The notes beneath the pieces are model-generated. The model was given only the letters and a program-made list of their open reading frames with translations, was not told the DNA's origin and did no database searches. Position numbers and translations under genes: made by a program. A stretch of DNA of 15,031 nt. Source: Actinomycetes bacterium (lineage in GTDB: Bacteria; Actinomycetota; CALGFH01). Each line of letters opens with the position of its first letter. Positions within the stretch are counted from its first letter, which is position 1. The stretch is taken from contig JASLIH010000665.1 in the NCBI GenBank assembly GCA_030152105.1, positions 1 to 15,031 on the forward strand, in the 5' to 3' direction. Below, one piece after another: positions 8,907-14,914 of this stretch.

Positions 8907-8936
8907 CCGCGGCGACGGCCGGCTCGGTCGCCGCGG
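8907..8936. terminator. Strong hairpin between convergent genes, probable bidirectional terminator
   Basis: Perfect 10-bp inverted repeat CCGCGGCGAC (8907-8916) and GTCGCCGCGG (8927-8936) with a 10-nt loop. It lies 120 bp after the cyclase stop and 126 bp beyond the stop of the LVIVD gene that approaches from the other side. There is no T-tract on either side, as is usual in GC-rich actinobacteria, so termination is inferred from position and stem strength. Confidence 0.5.
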
Positions 8937-8947
8937 TGGGCGCCAGC

Positions 8948-9019
8948 CTTCCGGTACCACCCAGGGCTCGGGCACCACCCAGGCCTCCGGCACCACCGAG
9001 GCCGCCTCGACCGCCCAGG
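8948..9019. repeat. 18-bp tandem repeat, four imperfect copies
   Basis: Units at 8948-8965, 8966-8983, 8984-9001 and 9002-9019, each ending in CC(C/G)AGG and sharing the core (G/C)(C/T)ACCACC or a close variant. The period is a multiple of three. The plus strand would read as Pro/Arg-rich and the minus strand as Gly-rich, but no convincing gene contains it. It fills the convergent gap between the cyclase and LVIVD genes. Confidence 0.65.
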
Positions 9020-9051
9020 CCGGGCGGCGGGACGAGCCGGATCGCCTCTAC

Positions 9052-9077
9052 GCCGGCCCCGTCACGTGGGGCCCGGC
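9052..9077 (-). terminator. Imperfect GC hairpin at the end of the LVIVD gene
   Basis: GCCGGCCCC (9052-9060) can pair with GGGGCCCGGC (9068-9077) with one bulged base and a 7-nt loop that contains the LVIVD stop codon. It may help end the dehydrogenase-to-LVIVD transcript, but it overlaps coding sequence and has no T-tract, so the perfect hairpin at 8907-8936 is the better candidate. Confidence 0.25.
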
Positions 9078-10312
9078 TCGTACTGCAGGGTGTAGAGCCC
9101 GGCGTTGTAGTCGGTGACATACAGCACGCCGTCGCGGTCGACGAAGACGTCGCAGCTCTGGATCACCCGGGGCCGGTCGGGCCGGGAGTCGTAGAGCCGC
9201 CCGGGGGCGGCGGGCACGAACGCCGCCACCTCGCGGGGGGCGAACGGGTCGGCCAGGTCGACCACCCGCACGCCGGCGTTCTGGTAGGTGGCGAACACCA
9301 GCCGGTCGCTGACGAAGCTCCCCGGCCGGTTCTCGTGCAGGTTGTGGGGCCCGAAGTGGCCGCCCTTGGCGCAGTAGTCGACCTCGGACGGAGTCGGGAA
9401 GGTGGCGATGCTCACCGGGTTGGCCGGCTCGCGGACGTCGAACACCCAGACATATTTCACCTGGTCGGCGCAGTTGTCGGCGATCCCCTCGTCGGCCACG
9501 ACCAGCAGGTCCCGGTCCGGCAGGGGCAGGGCGGTGTGGGTGCCGCCGCCGAAGGGGGGCGACCAGTTGCGGTGGGCCAGCAGCCGGGGGGCGGCGGGGT
9601 CGGAGACGTCGTGGACGGTGAGCCCGCCGTCGCGCCAGGAGCCCCAGGCGAGGTCGCCGTCCACGATGGCGTGGTGCAGCGCATAGCGGCGCTCGGCCGG
9701 CCAGGCCGGCCGCTCCCCGCCGGCCAGGTGCATCCCGGGCAGCCACCAGGTGCCGGCCAGCTCCGGCCGGGCGGGGTCGGCCATGTCGATGGTGACCAGG
9801 ACGTAGTCGCTGAACCCATGGAGCAGGGCCGAGGCGTAGGCCCAGCGTCCGCCCACCCACCAGATCCGGTGCAGCCCGAAGCCGTCCACCGCCATGAACC
9901 CGATCTCCTTGGGGTGGGCGGGGTCGGCCAGGTCGTACACCTGCATCCCGGCCCGGTAGGTGGGCGGCGGGTGGGAGGCCAGCACCTCCCCGACCGAGCG
10001 GCCGTAGTAGGCTGACTCGTCGGCGAAGGCCTCGGCCGCGAACAGGTTCACGGCGTTGACCACCAGCAGCAGCCCCTCGGCCAGCTGCAGGTGGAGGTTC
10101 CAGGTGCCCGGCGCCGCCGGCAGGTAGTTGGCCGGCCTGGGGTTGCGGGGGTCGCGGACGTCGATGACGGTCACGCCGTTGCTGAACATGTGGCCGACGT
10201 AGGCGTGGCCGCCGCCGACCATGACCTGCACGCCGTCGCCGCGGCCGCCCTGGTCGGTGTGGCCGAGCAGGGTGAGGTTGCGGGCGAGGTCGGGAGCGGG
10301 CGCGGTGGGCAT
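9062..10312 (-). CDS. LVIVD-repeat beta-propeller protein
   Basis: This 416-residue protein is built from repeats of the LVIVD type, each a strand pair with the pattern G-hydrophobic-x-V-x-D-x-x-DPxxP. Copies are seen at about 46-60 (GVTVIDVRDPRNP), 122-134 (GMQVYDLADPAHP), 172-183, 230-242, 288-299 and 347-359, with a last partial blade at 404-411. A six- or seven-bladed propeller is expected. Histidines recur between blades (H74, H148, H213/H214, H259, H319, H323, H326), as in propellers that hold a metal such as selenium-binding/methanethiol oxidase proteins; a metal role is inference. No signal peptide is seen, so it is probably cytosolic. The ATG has no Shine-Dalgarno and lies 11 bases after the stop of the small gene, so translation probably depends on reinitiation. 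It is the last gene of the operon. Its biochemical function is unknown. Confidence 0.88.
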   Translation of the reverse strand: MPTAPAPDLARNLTLLGHTDQGGRGDGVQVMVGGGHAYVGHMFSNGVTVIDVRDPRNPRPANYLPAAPGTWNLHLQLAEGLLLVVNAVNLFAAEAFADESAYYGRSVGEVLASHPPPTYRAGMQVYDLADPAHPKEIGFMAVDGFGLHRIWWVGGRWAYASALLHGFSDYVLVTIDMADPARPELAGTWWLPGMHLAGGERPAWPAERRYALHHAIVDGDLAWGSWRDGGLTVHDVSDPAAPRLLAHRNWSPPFGGGTHTALPLPDRDLLVVADEGIADNCADQVKYVWVFDVREPANPVSIATFPTPSEVDYCAKGGHFGPHNLHENRPGSFVSDRLVFATYQNAGVRVVDLADPFAPREVAAFVPAAPGRLYDSRPDRPRVIQSCDVFVDRDGVLYVTDYNAGLYTLQYEPGPT

Positions 10313-10323
10313 CGGGCCCGCGG

Positions 10324-10416
10324 TCAGAAGGTCGCCGCGTCCGCGTCCAGCGGGGCGCCCGGCTGGGCCAGCGGCGTCAGCTCCCGCGTCTGTTTCTCGA
10401 ACCCGACGCCGGTCAT
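10324..10416 (-). CDS. 30-residue small protein, translationally coupled
   Basis: A short gene that automated callers usually miss. It encodes 30 residues beginning MTGVGFEKQT and ending DADAATF. Its ATG overlaps the stop of the recombinase-like gene (ATGA), and a strong Shine-Dalgarno (AGGAG, six-base spacing, within GGAGAGGAG) precedes it. Twenty-nine of the 30 sense codons end in G or C, as expected for a real gene in this genome. The stop is 11 bases before the LVIVD start, so it sits cleanly between two genes of one operon. The peptide is hydrophilic, with a Pro/Ala-rich second half, no cysteine and no membrane segment. I do not recognise a family. It could be a small subunit or partner of the LVIVD protein, a coupling peptide, or a precursor of a modified peptide; no maturation enzyme is visible. 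Confidence 0.65.
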   Translation of the reverse strand: MTGVGFEKQTRELTPLAQPGAPLDADAATF

Positions 10417-11270
10417 GGCCCGCTCCTCTCCGGAGCGACCGGGGTGAAGCGGGAGCCGGGCTCTCCCCACTCGCGGAAGAACTCCCCGGTCTTGCGGCAC
10501 AGGTCGACGTTGAGGTTGCTGCCGGCACGGATGATGGCGTTGCTGCGCGTGCGGGCGCGGGCGATCTCGGCCCGCCCGGCCGGGCGGCCGTCGGGGCCGG
10601 CGACCAGCAGCGCCTCCGGCCCGGGGTCGACCCCCTCGCGGCGGCGCCGCTCCAGCTGCCCGAGCACGGCCGCCCGGGCTGGGAAGGACAGGAAGGTGAT
10701 GCGCTCGGCCGCCCGGCCGCGCCGCTGCTGGTAGCGGACGGCCAGCGGCTCGGCCTCGGGGTCGGGGAGCAGGCGGCCGTCGGCGTCCAGCGACCCCAGG
10801 TCGCCGACGCGCAGGCGCAGCAGCTCGGCCAGGTGCAGGCCGCTGCCGATCGGGGCCAGCACCAGCAGCCGCTCGACCGGGTCGGCCAGCCCTGCCTCGG
10901 GCAGGCGTCTGGCCGCGACCGCCGCCGGCAGGGGCCGCCAGGCGACCGGCACCCCGTTGAGCCGGAACCAGACCTTGGCCCCCATGCCCAGCCCGGCCAC
11001 GGCGGCGTCGGGCTGGCCGTCCAGGGCGCGGGCGAACTCACGCATGGCCTGGTCGGCGACCGGCGGGTCGGTCCGGGCCGCCGCCAGCAGCTCCTCCAGG
11101 TCGTCGTGGCCGCCGAGCGAGCGGAAGCGGTCGAGGGCGGCCACCAGGGTGCGGATCCAGGACGGCTCGCGGCAGCGCTCGGCGAGCACGCCGGCCATGC
11201 GGGCAACGCTCGGGAGCTCGAGCAGGTTGAGCTCGCGCCGCCCAGCCAGGGCGACCGCCGGGTCGTTCAC
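10413..11270 (-). CDS. Degenerate tyrosine-recombinase-like protein, catalytic residues missing
   Basis: This 285-residue protein looks like a phage-integrase-fold protein. A helical core-binding-like part (about 20-110) precedes a region resembling the catalytic domain. The segment SGLHLAELLRLRVGDL (143-158) aligns with the box I motif TGLRxSELxxLRxxD, but the catalytic arginine is His146. ERITFLSFPARAAVL (189-203) matches the beta-hairpin and helix that follow. LNVDLCRKTGEFFREWG (253-269) aligns with the HxLRH-containing helix, with Val255 for the histidine and Cys258 for the second arginine. No tyrosine nucleophile follows. It is therefore unlikely to recombine DNA and may be a DNA- or protein-binding scaffold. 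The GTG start overlaps the stop of the MIP18 gene (GTGA), and its own stop overlaps the 30-residue gene. Its place in a metabolic operon argues against a mobile element. The family call is from motif reading only. Confidence 0.7.
   Translation of the reverse strand: MNDPAVALAGRRELNLLELPSVARMAGVLAERCREPSWIRTLVAALDRFRSLGGHDDLEELLAAARTDPPVADQAMREFARALDGQPDAAVAGLGMGAKVWFRLNGVPVAWRPLPAAVAARRLPEAGLADPVERLLVLAPIGSGLHLAELLRLRVGDLGSLDADGRLLPDPEAEPLAVRYQQRRGRAAERITFLSFPARAAVLGQLERRRREGVDPGPEALLVAGPDGRPAGRAEIARARTRSNAIIRAGSNLNVDLCRKTGEFFREWGEPGSRFTPVAPERSGP
10423..10427 (-). promoter_or_regulatory. Ribosome binding site of the 30-residue gene
   Basis: AGGAG on the minus strand, six bases before the ATG at 10416 and inside a longer purine run GGAGAGGAG. 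It lies within the last codons of the recombinase-like gene. It is among the clearest Shine-Dalgarno sequences in this operon and is the main reason to accept the small gene as translated. Confidence 0.6.
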
Positions 11271-11593
11271 CGCCGCATCACCCCGCGGGTCTCGGCGAAG
11301 CGGTCGCCCTCGTTGATCAGCCGGTGCAGCGCCTCGGCCATGAAGTGGTCGACCAGCACCACCTCGACGCCCTCGACCCCGGGCAGCTTGGCCACCTTGC
11401 GGCGGATGTCCTGGCCGATGGCGCCGGCGAACTTGGCCGGGCACAGCGGCGAGGTCAGGTGGAAGCGGACGGTGACCCGCCCGCCGTCCACCTCGACCTC
11501 GTCCAGCAGGCCCAGCTCGGCGATGGAGGTCCGCACCTCCGGGTCCTTGACCGACCCGGCGACCCGCCGCACCTGCTCGATGTCCGGGCTCAC
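11267..11593 (-). CDS. MIP18/DUF59-family Fe-S cluster assembly-type protein
   Basis: This 108-residue single-domain protein belongs to the MIP18 (DUF59, SufT/PaaD-like) family, which helps load iron-sulfur or related metal centres. It shows the family's DPEVRTSIAELGLL start (17-30), the central strand VTVRFHLTSPLCP with the conserved cysteine C51, and the GVEGVEVVLV strand (72-81). Length is typical. The GTG start overlaps the amidohydrolase stop by four bases, and its stop overlaps the GTG of the next gene, so it is translationally coupled on both sides. In mycobacterial and rhodococcal propane monooxygenase clusters a DUF59 gene also follows the amidohydrolase gene, which suggests a role in maturing a metalloenzyme. 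No client metalloenzyme is obvious in this window apart from its operon neighbours. Confidence 0.9.
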   Translation of the reverse strand: MSPDIEQVRRVAGSVKDPEVRTSIAELGLLDEVEVDGGRVTVRFHLTSPLCPAKFAGAIGQDIRRKVAKLPGVEGVEVVLVDHFMAEALHRLINEGDRFAETRGVMRR

Positions 11594-12699
11594 CGGGACT
11601 CGGTCCCGGCGGCGCCGGTGTCGACCGCTGGCCGGTCGGTGCCGGGGGCGTCAGTCACCTTGACCGCCGGCTGGCCGGCCAGGTACTCGCTGCGCCGCTG
11701 GGACAGCTCGTCGTCCTTGATCTTCTCCAGCTTGGCCGGGACGTCGATCTCGAGCAGGCGGGCCAGGTTGCCGCCGATGATCTGCTGCTTGATCTCGGGG
11801 GTCAGGTCGACGCCGTACTCCTGCTTGAGGTCCTCGGGCAGCTCGAAGGCCAGGAAGTCGTCCAGCTGCCAGTGCGGGTACCAGATCGGGAAGTCGGTGC
11901 CGTACAGGATCCGGTCCGGCCCCAGCCAGTAGAGGAGGTTGGCCATCACCTCGGCGAACCAGCGGGGCCGGTTGTGGATGAGCGCTAGGACCACGGCCAG
12001 GCCGGCGTACACGTTGGGGCAGCGGGTGGCCAGCCAGCAGAAGTCGTCGACCCGCGGGGCCCCGCAGTGGTCGATGATGAAGTTCATCTCCGGGTACAGC
12101 CAGGCCGGCTCGTCAATGTCGCGCACGTCGAACTTGCTCAGCGACAGCGGCTCCACCGCCGGGCCCTTGTGGAAGAAGTGGTTGCGGATCCCCAGCTCCA
12201 AGGCCTTCTCGTACAGCGGGAAGACCGAGGGGTCGTTGGCGTTCCAGCCGCGCGACTCGCCCCGCCACTCGGCGGTGTACCACTTGAAGCCGCGCATGCC
12301 GAGCTCGGTGATCTGCCGCTCGACCTGCTCCAGGGCGTCGGGCGCCCGCGGGTCGACCCCGCCGAGGGGGATGATGCGCTCGGGGTAGCGGGCGGCCATT
12401 TGGGCGTTGCGCTCGGGGTTGACGAACCCGGTGTGGTAGAAGTCCGAGAGCACCTGGGTGGACAGGACGGCCATGTCGGCCGAGCCCTTGACGAACATCT
12501 CCTCCAGGTACCACTCGGGGTCGACCTTGCGGAACGTCCGCTCGTAGTCCATGTGCCACTGGGGATCCGGCGGGTTGAAGCCGTTGTGGAACGCGTAGAA
12601 GGTCTCGATGAACGCGTCCCCGAAGCGGTTCTTGGTGTTCTCCGGACTCGCGTCCCAGAAGCCGGTGTGGCCGTCCAAGACGAAGGTGCCGTCCTTCAT
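11590..12699 (-). CDS. Amidohydrolase-2 family protein (monooxygenase-cluster type)
   Basis: This 369-residue TIM-barrel protein is of the amidohydrolase_2 type. Candidate metal or active-site residues are H11 in VLDGHTGFWD, H177 in FFHKGP, H211 in IIDHCGAP and D269 in LYGTDFP. The usual HxH after the first strand is HTG here, so the second histidine (position 13) is glycine. Metal binding may be changed or catalysis lost. The protein resembles the amidohydrolase encoded next to mim/prm propane monooxygenase genes, which is thought to act in enzyme assembly or metabolism of the oxidised product. The C-terminal ~45 residues are a hydrophilic, Pro/Thr-rich tail beyond the usual end. A good Shine-Dalgarno (GGAAGGAG, six-base spacing) sets the ATG. 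It lies 41 bp after the dehydrogenase gene and overlaps the MIP18 gene by four bases. Confidence 0.9.
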   Translation of the reverse strand: MKDGTFVLDGHTGFWDASPENTKNRFGDAFIETFYAFHNGFNPPDPQWHMDYERTFRKVDPEWYLEEMFVKGSADMAVLSTQVLSDFYHTGFVNPERNAQMAARYPERIIPLGGVDPRAPDALEQVERQITELGMRGFKWYTAEWRGESRGWNANDPSVFPLYEKALELGIRNHFFHKGPAVEPLSLSKFDVRDIDEPAWLYPEMNFIIDHCGAPRVDDFCWLATRCPNVYAGLAVVLALIHNRPRWFAEVMANLLYWLGPDRILYGTDFPIWYPHWQLDDFLAFELPEDLKQEYGVDLTPEIKQQIIGGNLARLLEIDVPAKLEKIKDDELSQRRSEYLAGQPAVKVTDAPGTDRPAVDTGAAGTESR

Positions 12700-12740
12700 C
12701 GGGCTACTCCTTCCAGGGGTCCTGGTCGGGCCGTCATTCG

Positions 12741-13775
12741 CTAGCTGGGGATGAGGATCGCGCGGGTTCCGGGCAGCCGCCCGTTGTCCAGGTCGTCGAA
12801 GGCGTCGTTGGCGGCCTCCAGGGGGTACGGCTTGGTGTGGAGGGTGACCTTGCCCTGGGCGGCCAGGGCCATCAGCTCGGCCAGGTCGTTGTAGGTCCCG
12901 ACGATGTTGCCGATGACGTTGCGCTCGGTGGAGATGATCTCGATGGTCGGGACCTCCACCTTGCCGCCGTAGCCGATCACGAAGTGGGACCCGGCCCGCC
13001 TGGTCATGGCCCAGGCGTCCTTCTCGGCGCCTTCCTCGCCGACGAAGTCCAGGATCACCTCGGCCCCGTTGCCGCCGGTCAGCTCCTTGACCTGGTCGAC
13101 CTGGGTGCCGTCGGCGACCACGCCGTGGGTGGCGCCGATCGTCTTGGCGAACTCGAGGGCCTCGGGGTTGCGGTCGATCACGATGACGGTGGTGGCGCAG
13201 AGGGCGGCCAGGACCTGGATGCCGATGTGGCCGAGGCCGCCGGCCCCGATGACCACGCAGGCGGTGCCCGGATAGAGGAGGGGCACGGCCTTCTTGACCG
13301 CGTGGTAGGCGGTCAGGCCGGCGTCGGCCAGGGCGGCCACGTCGGCCGGCTGGAGCTTGGGGTCGATCTTGACCACGGCCCGGGCCCCGGTCTTGAGGTA
13401 GGTGGCCATGCCGCCGTCGGCGTTGAGGCCGGGGAAGTAGCTGTTCTCGCAGTGCATGTCGTCCCCGGCCCGGCAGTAGCGGCAGAAGCCACAGGTCGCC
13501 AGAGGGTGGAGGATGACGGTGTCACCGGGGGAGAGGTGGGTGACGGCCGAGCCGACGTCCTGGACCCAGCCGGCGTTCTCGTGGCCCAGGGTGTAGGGCA
13601 GCGGCGCGTCGGCGTCCAGCTCGTGCCACTGGCCCAGGTAGAGATGGATGTCGGTCCGGCACAGGCCGGCGCCGCCGATCTTGACGATCACGTCGAGGGG
13701 GCCCTCGACCTTCGGCTCCTCGAGCTCGTCCACGGTCGGCCGCTCGTTGTAGCGGTGCAGCCGGAGTGCCTGCAT
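12741..13775 (-). CDS. Zinc-dependent NAD alcohol dehydrogenase
   Basis: This 344-residue medium-chain dehydrogenase oxidises an alcohol to the aldehyde or ketone. Catalytic zinc ligands are C39 (GLCRTD), H65 with E66 (GHEN), and probably D151 (ADAG). The structural zinc site is complete with C95, C98, C101 and C109. The cofactor site is GAGGLG (177-182), followed by an acidic D201 at the end of the second strand, which favours NAD over NADP. Length is normal. The start MQALRLHRYN was chosen because the family begins there; GAGGTG lies eight bases upstream, and the longer open frame upstream has no coding character. It resembles the dehydrogenase of actinobacterial propane monooxygenase clusters (2-propanol/1-propanol oxidation), so a short-chain alcohol substrate is inferred. 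It is the first gene of the operon, with a possible promoter just upstream. Confidence 0.94.
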   Translation of the reverse strand: MQALRLHRYNERPTVDELEEPKVEGPLDVIVKIGGAGLCRTDIHLYLGQWHELDADAPLPYTLGHENAGWVQDVGSAVTHLSPGDTVILHPLATCGFCRYCRAGDDMHCENSYFPGLNADGGMATYLKTGARAVVKIDPKLQPADVAALADAGLTAYHAVKKAVPLLYPGTACVVIGAGGLGHIGIQVLAALCATTVIVIDRNPEALEFAKTIGATHGVVADGTQVDQVKELTGGNGAEVILDFVGEEGAEKDAWAMTRRAGSHFVIGYGGKVEVPTIEIISTERNVIGNIVGTYNDLAELMALAAQGKVTLHTKPYPLEAANDAFDDLDNGRLPGTRAILIPS

Positions 13776-13825
13776 CGACGCATCACCTCGTCCTGGCTCG
13801 ACGGGGGAGGTGCCATGACCATTCG

Positions 13826-13854
13826 ATTGTTGGGTACGGAACCGAAACGAACAA
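13826..13854 (-). promoter_or_regulatory. Possible promoter of the dehydrogenase operon
   Basis: On the minus strand TTGTTC (13849-13854) and AACAAT (13826-13831) are separated by exactly 17 bases, giving a start site roughly 40 bases before the ATG. The boxes match the consensus only partly (three and four of six). The region is clearly less GC-rich than its surroundings, which supports a promoter. It overlaps the truncated end of the hydrolase remnant. Confidence 0.35.
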
Positions 13855-13857
13855 GTA

Positions 13858-14498
13858 GCCAAAATTTGTGCCGAGGACGTCCGGGCCCTGGCCGGCCACC
13901 TCGGCCACTCGCGGATCGCCCTGCTGGCCGGCCATGACCGCGGGCCCGGGTCGCCCACCGCTACGCCCTCGACCACCCCGGCGAGGTCGAGCGCCTGGCC
14001 GTGCTCGACATCGTCCCCACCCGGGAGATGTTCGCCCGGGCCGACGCGACCGTGGCCCGTGGCTACTGGCACCGGCTGTTCCACCTCCAGCCCGACCTCC
14101 CCGAGCTCCTGGTCGGCCCCAACATCGAGGCCTACCTGCGCTGGTTCTTCGAGCGCTGGACGGCCAACCGGCCGGCCGTCGAGGAGGCCGTCGCGGAGTA
14201 CGTCCGCGCCTTCTCGGCCCCGGGGGGGCTGCGGGCCGGGTTCGACGACTACCGGGCCACCTTCCCCGACGACCTCGACGCCGACGAGGCCAGCGCCGCC
14301 GCCGGCCAGCGCCTGGCCATGCCCGTCCTGGCCCTGTGGGGCGACAGCGGCCTGCTCAGTCGCCTGCCCGTGCTCGACATCTGGCGCGGCTACGCCGACG
14401 ACGTCCGCGGCCAGGCCGTGGCCGGCTGCGGCCACTTCCTCCCCGAGGAGCGGCCCGACGAGGTCGCCGGGCAGCTGCTGGCCTTCCTCGGGGCCTGA
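13858..14498 (+). pseudogene. Alpha/beta-hydrolase (haloacetate dehalogenase/epoxide hydrolase-like), truncated and frameshifted
   Basis: Remnant of an alpha/beta-hydrolase. The first readable part, AEDVRALAGHLGHSRIALLA followed by GHDRG, holds the nucleophile elbow with its aspartate (GHDRG) and runs to about 13941. The next matching part, AHRYALDHPGEVERLAVLDI, continues one frame over, and the rest is intact to the stop with the catalytic-histidine motif GCGHFLPEE. The family normally reads GHDRGARVAHR at the junction. The DNA GGGCCCGG at 13942-13949 is one base short of the nine needed (GGCGCCCGG), so a 1-nt deletion explains the shift. The N-terminal ~80 residues, including the first strands and oxyanion-hole region, are absent: an in-frame stop lies at 13816 and the operon promoter occupies that space. 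The 3' part starting with GTG at 14001 is still open but would lack the nucleophile. Confidence 0.8.
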
Positions 14499-14531
14499 CC
14501 CCCTACTCCTGGGCGGTCATGACACCACTGC

Positions 14532-14562
14532 CGGGCCGCCGGTTGGTGGCGCGGGCGGCCCG
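14532..14562. terminator. Perfect 9-bp hairpin between convergent remnants
   Basis: CGGGCCGCC (14532-14540) and GGCGGCCCG (14554-14562) with a 13-nt loop, 34 bases after the hydrolase stop and 15 bases beyond the stop of the FG-GAP remnant on the other strand. Its position suits a shared bidirectional terminator. No T-tract. Confidence 0.5.
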
Positions 14563-14576
14563 ACAGCATCAAGGTG

Positions 14577-14914
14577 CTATCCGGCGTTGAAGGCAACACC
14601 GCCGAATTGGTCGAAGGCTTCAGCCACGCCGGGAACTCCTGGGCTGTTCTGGGTGAACAGCTGGCCGCCGGTGGCCGTCAGCCCACCGGCCCAGCCAGGG
14701 ATGACGCTGACCGCACCGGCCAGACCAAGGCTCCCCACGCTCTCCCGGGGAGCGCCCGCCGCCAGGTCGGCGAACCCGTCATTGTCGAAGTCGCCCCCCG
14801 CGTTCGAGCCGCTCAGCGCCGCGGCCGACGGAGCACTCTGTGCCAACGCCGGGCTGGCACCAGCGGCACGGCCGCGATCAGGAACGACAGGACGAGCAAT
14901 GCTGATCGTCGCAT
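14577..14914 (-). pseudogene. FG-GAP-repeat secreted protein, frameshifted at the signal peptide and short
   Basis: The mature part contains one FG-GAP/integrin-alpha-type repeat. It has the calcium-loop pattern DFDNDGFADL, then LAAGAP, a strand GAVSVIPG, the linker GGLTATGGQLF, and NSPGVPGVAEAFDQFGG, where the next repeat would begin but a TAG stop follows. Upstream, a good signal-peptide start MRRSALLVLSFLIAAV (ATG at 14914, AGGGGG nine bases before) is in a different frame. Adding one base near 14866-14869 would give a continuous secretion signal ending in ASPALA, a standard cleavage site. So the gene has lost one base, or the read has an error. Family members usually carry several repeats, so the 3' end is also probably missing. 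An alternative is translation from TTG at 14846 without a signal, which I think unlikely. Confidence 0.7.

Noticed and set aside
8936..10015. Long plus-strand frame (359 codons) antisense to the LVIVD gene
   Set aside because: It is a shadow of the LVIVD gene made possible by high GC. The translation is Gly/Val/Pro-rich with no domain, and the minus-strand gene has clear repeats.
9062..11206. A single 714-residue reading frame covering the LVIVD gene and running upstream through the recombinase-like gene
   Set aside because: Only the part from 10312 down has LVIVD repeats. The upstream part is low-complexity Pro/Ser/Arg sequence opposite in character to the genome's coding style, and the 285-residue protein in the other frame is better supported by its GTGA coupling and motifs.
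10413..11270. Active integrase marking a mobile element
   Set aside because: Catalytic residues are absent, there is no tRNA, no attachment-site repeat was seen, and the gene is translationally coupled to metabolic genes.
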